A DNA stretch of 14,083 nucleotides from Gonapodya sp. JEL0774 (taxonomy: Eukaryota > Monoblepharomycota > Monoblepharidomycetes > Monoblepharidales > Gonapodyaceae). Where the stretch lies: NCBI GenBank assembly GCA_027604505.1, contig JADIIX010000317.1:1-14083 (forward strand). Reading direction: 5' to 3'. A model generated the notes under the pieces. It ran no database searches, had not been told where the DNA came from, and saw only the letters and a program-made list of their open reading frames with translations. This document shows, piece after piece, positions 10,303-14,083 of this stretch; positions within the stretch are counted from its first letter, which is position 1, and each line of letters opens with the position of its first letter. A program made the translations under genes and the position numbers.

Positions 10303-11200
10303 TCACACACTTTCAATTTTATTCGGTTTCTCTGTTTCACTTCCATCATTCCTGATCTCTGGTAGCCTCAGTAAAGTCACAGAATGGTCGGCGCTGTTGA
10401 ATGTGTTGAGGGAGATAGAGGTTCCTGCATTTGATCCCTGTTGGACAGAATTTTGCGTCAAGTGCGCACGGTGCAAGAAACAATGGATCTCATTAGGTAA
10501 GTATACCTCGAATACTGAATCGATTTTGTATTGATGGGCAGACGGTTGGCGGTACCTGGACGGATTGATGACCCCACATCAAAATGAATTCGCAGAAGGC
10601 AGTAACGGAATTTGTAAGAAGTACTGTCTCAGAACACATACCTCGATTTGATGCAATACCAATAAAGCAGATAAAGAACTGTGACAACCACGAACGTCAC
10701 CACTGCAATTGCGAGAATCGGACCAACCCCAACCCCGGTGCTCGGCTTTGATCCTGAGTTGGAGTCAGACAATGCGGTGGAAGAAGAAGGTGTGGTGCTT
10801 GAATGCCGCTCGTATGGTCCCGAATCTTCTTTGGGAGCAACGAAACCACGAGCAGCGATGTTCAGACGCAACGACCGTGATGGGGGTCCCGTGATCACGC
10901 TCATAACTGGAACACCGCAACAGTTTCACACGAAAAATGTAATCTTCGAATGACTGATGCCAGATATCATCTGTTGGGTTGCACAATCAGTAAGCTGCTT
11001 GCGAAGATGTTCCGCAAGACCTCTGTGGCACTCTTACGCACTCCGGGGAATCTCCGCACTGAGGTCAAAACTTTCCAAAAGCTACTTACTTTCCAACTAT
11101 TGCAAACAACCTTTCTGAAGTCATATGCTGCGCCGGCCTGATTCTCGTGGTCAATAAAGTACCCCGATGGCGATGCGATGAGAGTCGGCATCTTCAGCAT
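10303..11200 (-). CDS. Single-pass membrane protein with Ser/Thr-rich stalk (5' end uncertain)
   Basis: The family is not recognised. Five exons in consistent phase fit, in order of translation: 11200-11038, 10970-10908, 10828-10642, 10555-10507, 10437-10303 (stop TGA at 10305-10303). Introns are 67, 79, 86 and 69 nt. The last three exons are convincing: a Ser/Thr/Pro-rich stalk (about residues 84-106), then a strong transmembrane helix (about 112-134, GPILAIAVVTFVVV...), then a basic juxtamembrane YWYCIKSRYRQ and a polar tail of about 60 residues. The positive-inside rule puts this tail in the cytosol and the stalk outside. Reading through without the last two introns would end the protein at KSRYVF. 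The upstream exons are weaker: the donor at 10907 (GTTATG) is poor, and no signal peptide is seen after the ATG at 11198-11200, so the true 5' end probably lies further upstream. A fungal surface sensor or cell-wall-associated protein is possible but not shown. Confidence 0.55.
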
Positions 11201-11215
11201 TGGCGTTACCACCAA

Positions 11216-12181
11216 CTACCGACTTTGCTTCCCACGCGTTTGTCGCCGGTCCCAGAAGGAGAGGGCCAGGGGGAATAAACACGAGAATAGGCAGCCCGAT
11301 GGGCGCTGGCAGGAAGGCTGGTAATCATCTCATCGGTGCGTGGTCGTTGCTGCGAAGTTGCCATCCTTCTCCAGTTGACCGCTTCGTGTTCTGTTCCTGC
11401 TAAATAAGACTCTACATATATTTCTACGAGTGCAAGCGAGTGAGCAGATGCATGTCACTCTGAATGGAACCCAATTACGTGGTGAGTGGATTGTGATGCG
11501 CTCCTTGATTGGAAGAATAGTAGCTGGTGGGGCTCGGTCTAGGAAGGCAGTGCTGCCCTTAACGTGTAAAACTTCATTTCTTGGGAGGATTGGAAGTCAC
11601 CGGGGAAGCCGGCGTGGAGGGGGGATGCCGCCAACCACACGAGCACGAATACCGTCCACCTCTTCGTCGGTGTGCTCTAGAAACGTCTGACCGACCTAGG
11701 TCAGGCGGCTAAGAGACGGTCATTAAGGAGATTATGATGCCTCTCGTCACCGCGTTTATACCTTGGACCTTTTGCGTGCGTCCCTCGACCTCATCGCATA
11801 GTTAAACCTACGGAGCTTAGCGCGTACTATGTAAATATGGTAATCATTGAATATCAAGAGGAGTTGTGAAGTCTACATACGGTCCCTTGAATGTTCTCAT
11901 GTGGTGGTTGTTGATGTCTGAAATCCTTGCGAGTTGCGAGGCCCTCTTACGTATAAATACAAAGCACTACTTACAAGTTCAAGAGTATGCTCCGTAATAT
12001 TCACACGTTGGGCTAACGTGGCACGGGGGCCCATGCCCAGTGCAAAGATACGTGCTCGTGCAATGCTCAAGTTCATTTTGCAGCACTTACAAGTACACTC
12101 TATACAAATGACACAAAATTGAATTTATGTGTATGAAGTAGTTTCATCGTGTTGTTTCTGTCTCGACAGTTCTGACCCAAC
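11216..12181. other. Region between the membrane gene and fumarate reductase, gene content unresolved
   Basis: From about 11740 to 12181 the DNA is AT-richer and holds no supported ORF; it should contain the 3' UTR of the fumarate reductase gene, which ends at 12182. From 11216 to about 11700 short open stretches on the minus strand could be 5' exons of the membrane-protein gene, including a candidate internal exon at 11601-11695 bounded by CTGACCTAG and GTGACT. I could not join these to the downstream exons in phase. Confidence 0.45.
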
Positions 12182-14041
12182 TTACAATAGCACCGTCTCG
12201 CCATCACCACGTACCTTGAGCGCCTTCTCCGCCGCTCCCCTCCCTGCCCTCCTTCCAAACACCACACACTCCAACAAGCTGTTCCCCACAAGCCTGTTCG
12301 CACCGTGAACTCCTCCTGTCACCTCACCCGCCGCCCACAGACCTCCTATGGCATCTCCTGCGGTGGCATCCACAACCCTACCAGAGGTGTCAATGAGAGC
12401 GCCGCCCATGGTATAGTGTATTGCAGGAGTAATCTCAGCAACGTAAAGGGGTTCGGTGGGGAGGAATGTGGTGGCGAAGTGCGTTTTGCCAAACGTATCG
12501 TGCTCTCGCCCTTCGGCAGCGTTGTTGTACTCCGCAAAGGTCTCCTCCAACACTGACGTCTCTACTCCCATGTGCTTCGCAAGTGTCTTGGCATTGCCTA
12601 CACGCTTGAAAAAGCCCTTCTTGGTGTAGAACTGGACGGCTGCTTCGTCGTACAGTTTCGCACCCCGCTCGGTCAGCACCATCCAGGCGACGGACTGGCC
12701 GTGGCGGGTGCCATAGGTCGCGGCTTGACGGACTATTGCGGCGGAGAGGTGGGAGCGGAGGGAGAGTTCGTTGGCGAAGCGGGTGCCGCGGGAGGTGAGG
12801 AGGATGGCGCCGCTATGGAAATGGAACATGGGGTGAGGTTTTTAATTGGTTCACCAAAAAGTTGCAGACAGCAAGAGCGAAAACGCACTAGGATCGAAGA
12901 GCTTCTCCGGCGAGGAATTTTGCGCGCGCAGTGGGATTGGCAGGGTCGATGAAAGCTGAAATTAAGAATTATTCTATGTATCAGCGATGCCCAATGCTCC
13001 AGCACTTGTCAATCAAAACGAAGAACCAACCGGTGGGGCTACAGAGCAACGATGATGAGTATATCTTTTTTGATTCTGACGCACTTCGCTCAAGGAACTC
13101 ACTGAATCTGCACCGACTCCATATCCACCAACTTTCCTCCGAATTTCTCCACCATTTTCACTCCATCCCCTGTTGCCCAATCTCCACTCGTGGTCCCCAA
13201 GCTCTCCTCTACCGTGGCGCTCGCCCACTTTCTAAGCAACGACGAGGACCCCCAATCACTCGAGTAACCCCCCGTGGCGAGCACCACCGCGCGGGCGGGC
13301 AAGTCTTGCGTTGTAAGCTCTACGTCGGATGCCAGCGAGGAAAGGTCGGCATTGCGGACGGTGGGTGGAGTGGACTCGGGAAAGGTGACGTAACGAACTC
13401 CCGTCACAACGGTGCCAGAGCGGAGGAGAGAGATGGCGCGCGTTGAGGTGAGAATTTGGACTCCTGGGAGGGTAGAGACACGAGATTGAAGGCCGCGGAT
13501 GGTGCTGAAGCCAATGGGGCGTGGTTTATCTGCCTGAGGTTCACGATGGGTTCTGCGTATGTTATGTGTTCGTAGTCGATGCGGCGAGTCACCGAATTGC
13601 ATAGTGATTATTGCACTCTGCTAAAAATAACGATAGCAAGACTCACCTCGCCACTGAATGTCCGCCACCCCAACTGATGGCGGGCAATGTCAGGTTTGCG
13701 TGCCTTTCGACCCACTCCACAGCTTCACCCGACTCCTCGACCAAAACTTTGACGAGTTCTTTCCTCGATTTTCCACCACCAGAGTTCACTGTATCCTCAA
13801 CGAATGTTGCCGTGGAATCGACGATTCCTTGTTCAGATTGGTAATGAGTCAACCCATTCATTCCGCTGCTAGCCTTGGCCGAATTGCCGCCAAGCTTTCC
13901 TTCCCGCTCTAGCAATACAATTTTGGGCTCCTTTCCTGCCGCGACAATCGTCGCGTGTGCCTCTATGACCGCAACAAGACCTGCGAGTCCTCCGCCCACG
14001 ACAACCAAATCCACCGAGTTTGCCGAGTGCTCTGACAACAT
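12182..14041 (-). CDS. OSM1: Soluble FAD-dependent fumarate reductase (Osm1/Frd1 family)
   Basis: The enzyme reduces fumarate to succinate with electrons passed through FAD, reoxidising reduced flavin/NADH; yeast paralogues work in cytosol, ER and mitochondria when oxygen is scarce. Exons in order of translation: 14041-13647, 13552-13103, 13038-13031 (8 nt), 12955-12889, 12812-12182. Phases close to a 516-aa protein, close to the ~470-500 aa of the yeast enzymes. FAD-binding GGGLAG is at 16-21, LLERE at 43-47, [13 protein letters not shown] at 51-63, and a second flavin segment [11 protein letters not shown] lies in exon 2. Active-site residues known from flavocytochrome c fumarate reductases have counterparts: H282 (HPT), R318 (RGTRFANEL), H439 (HYTMGG) and R480 (HGANRL). 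The ATG at 14041 has A at -3, but its frame stays open upstream to the window edge with a Ser/Pro-rich stretch, so a longer N-terminus or targeting sequence cannot be excluded. No C-terminal cytochrome b5 domain is present. Confidence 0.93.
13031..13038 (-). other. 8-nt microexon in the fumarate reductase gene
   Basis: The minus-strand exon CCCCACCG lies between a 64-nt intron (13039-13102, GTGAGT...CTGTAG) and a 75-nt intron (12956-13030, GTTGGT...TTTCAG). Joined to the preceding CA and the following CT it gives His-Pro-Thr-Ala, followed by FIDPANP, matching the family's HPTG-(F/L)-x-(D/K)-P active-site segment. Skipping it would shift the frame and lose the catalytic His-Pro-Thr. Confidence 0.75.
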
Positions 14042-14083
14042 GGTAGATTCAGAGGAAGATGATGACAAAGGAGGAGATGGAGA

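Noticed and set aside
11017-11060. Minus-strand reading C-G-D-S-P, resembling the GDSGG of serine proteases
   Set aside because: The Gly-Gly is absent, and a different frame through the same bases gives the phase-consistent exon of the membrane-protein model.
11532-11648. Possible degenerate copy of the SEY1 3' end
   Set aside because: GCTCGGTC...GTGCTGCCC and AACCACACG...AGCACGA recur in the same order as in SEY1 (9463-9494 and 9858-9876), but matches are short, spacing differs by nearly 300 nt and the translation does not follow Sey1, so chance is not excluded.
11693-11702. Perfect 10-bp palindrome GACCTAGGTC
   Set aside because: It is too short to mean much alone and has no partner site or gene context pointing to an operator or element end.

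Overview
The window looks like nuclear DNA from a fungus. The genes are split by many short GT-AG introns of about 52-94 nt, several with a CTRAY-type branch point shortly before the acceptor. The recognisable proteins are typical fungal ones: an arginine-type carbamoyl-phosphate synthase large chain, the ER-fusion GTPase Sey1 and a soluble FAD fumarate reductase. I cannot place it to phylum; intron density would fit an early-diverging fungus or a basidiomycete. I see no rRNA, tRNA, CRISPR array, plasmid or phage feature.

Layout. (1) 1 to about 1905, + strand: a decayed CPSase large-subunit gene entering from the left edge. It keeps its introns but has a stop, frameshifts, an internal deletion of about 95-100 codons and no 3' half, so it is a pseudogene. 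(2) 2323-4379, +: an intact six-exon gene for a 570-residue protein I do not recognise, with basic nuclear-localisation-like stretches and one HEPN-like R-N...H motif. (3) 4380-6286: about 1.9 kb without a gene I can support. (4) 6287-9929, +: a complete eight-exon SEY1 gene (844 aa) with one unusually long intron (547 nt) and one apparent GC-AG intron. (5) 10303 to about 11200, -: a gene for a single-pass membrane protein; its 3' exons are clear and its 5' end is not. It converges on SEY1. (6) 12182-14041, -: a fumarate reductase (Osm1/Frd1 type) in five exons, one of them an 8-nt microexon that completes the conserved His-Pro-Thr motif; the start lies at or near the right edge.

Exon models for the three full genes were built by hand from splice motifs and protein-family conservation. 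Codon phase closes across every junction in all three, which is strong internal support. The genes are not obviously related in function (arginine/pyrimidine precursor synthesis, ER shape, redox metabolism), as expected for a eukaryotic chromosome. I found no convincing new multi-gene system. The best leads are the 8-nt microexon, the unknown 570-aa protein, the decayed CPSase copy and the odd SEY1 introns.
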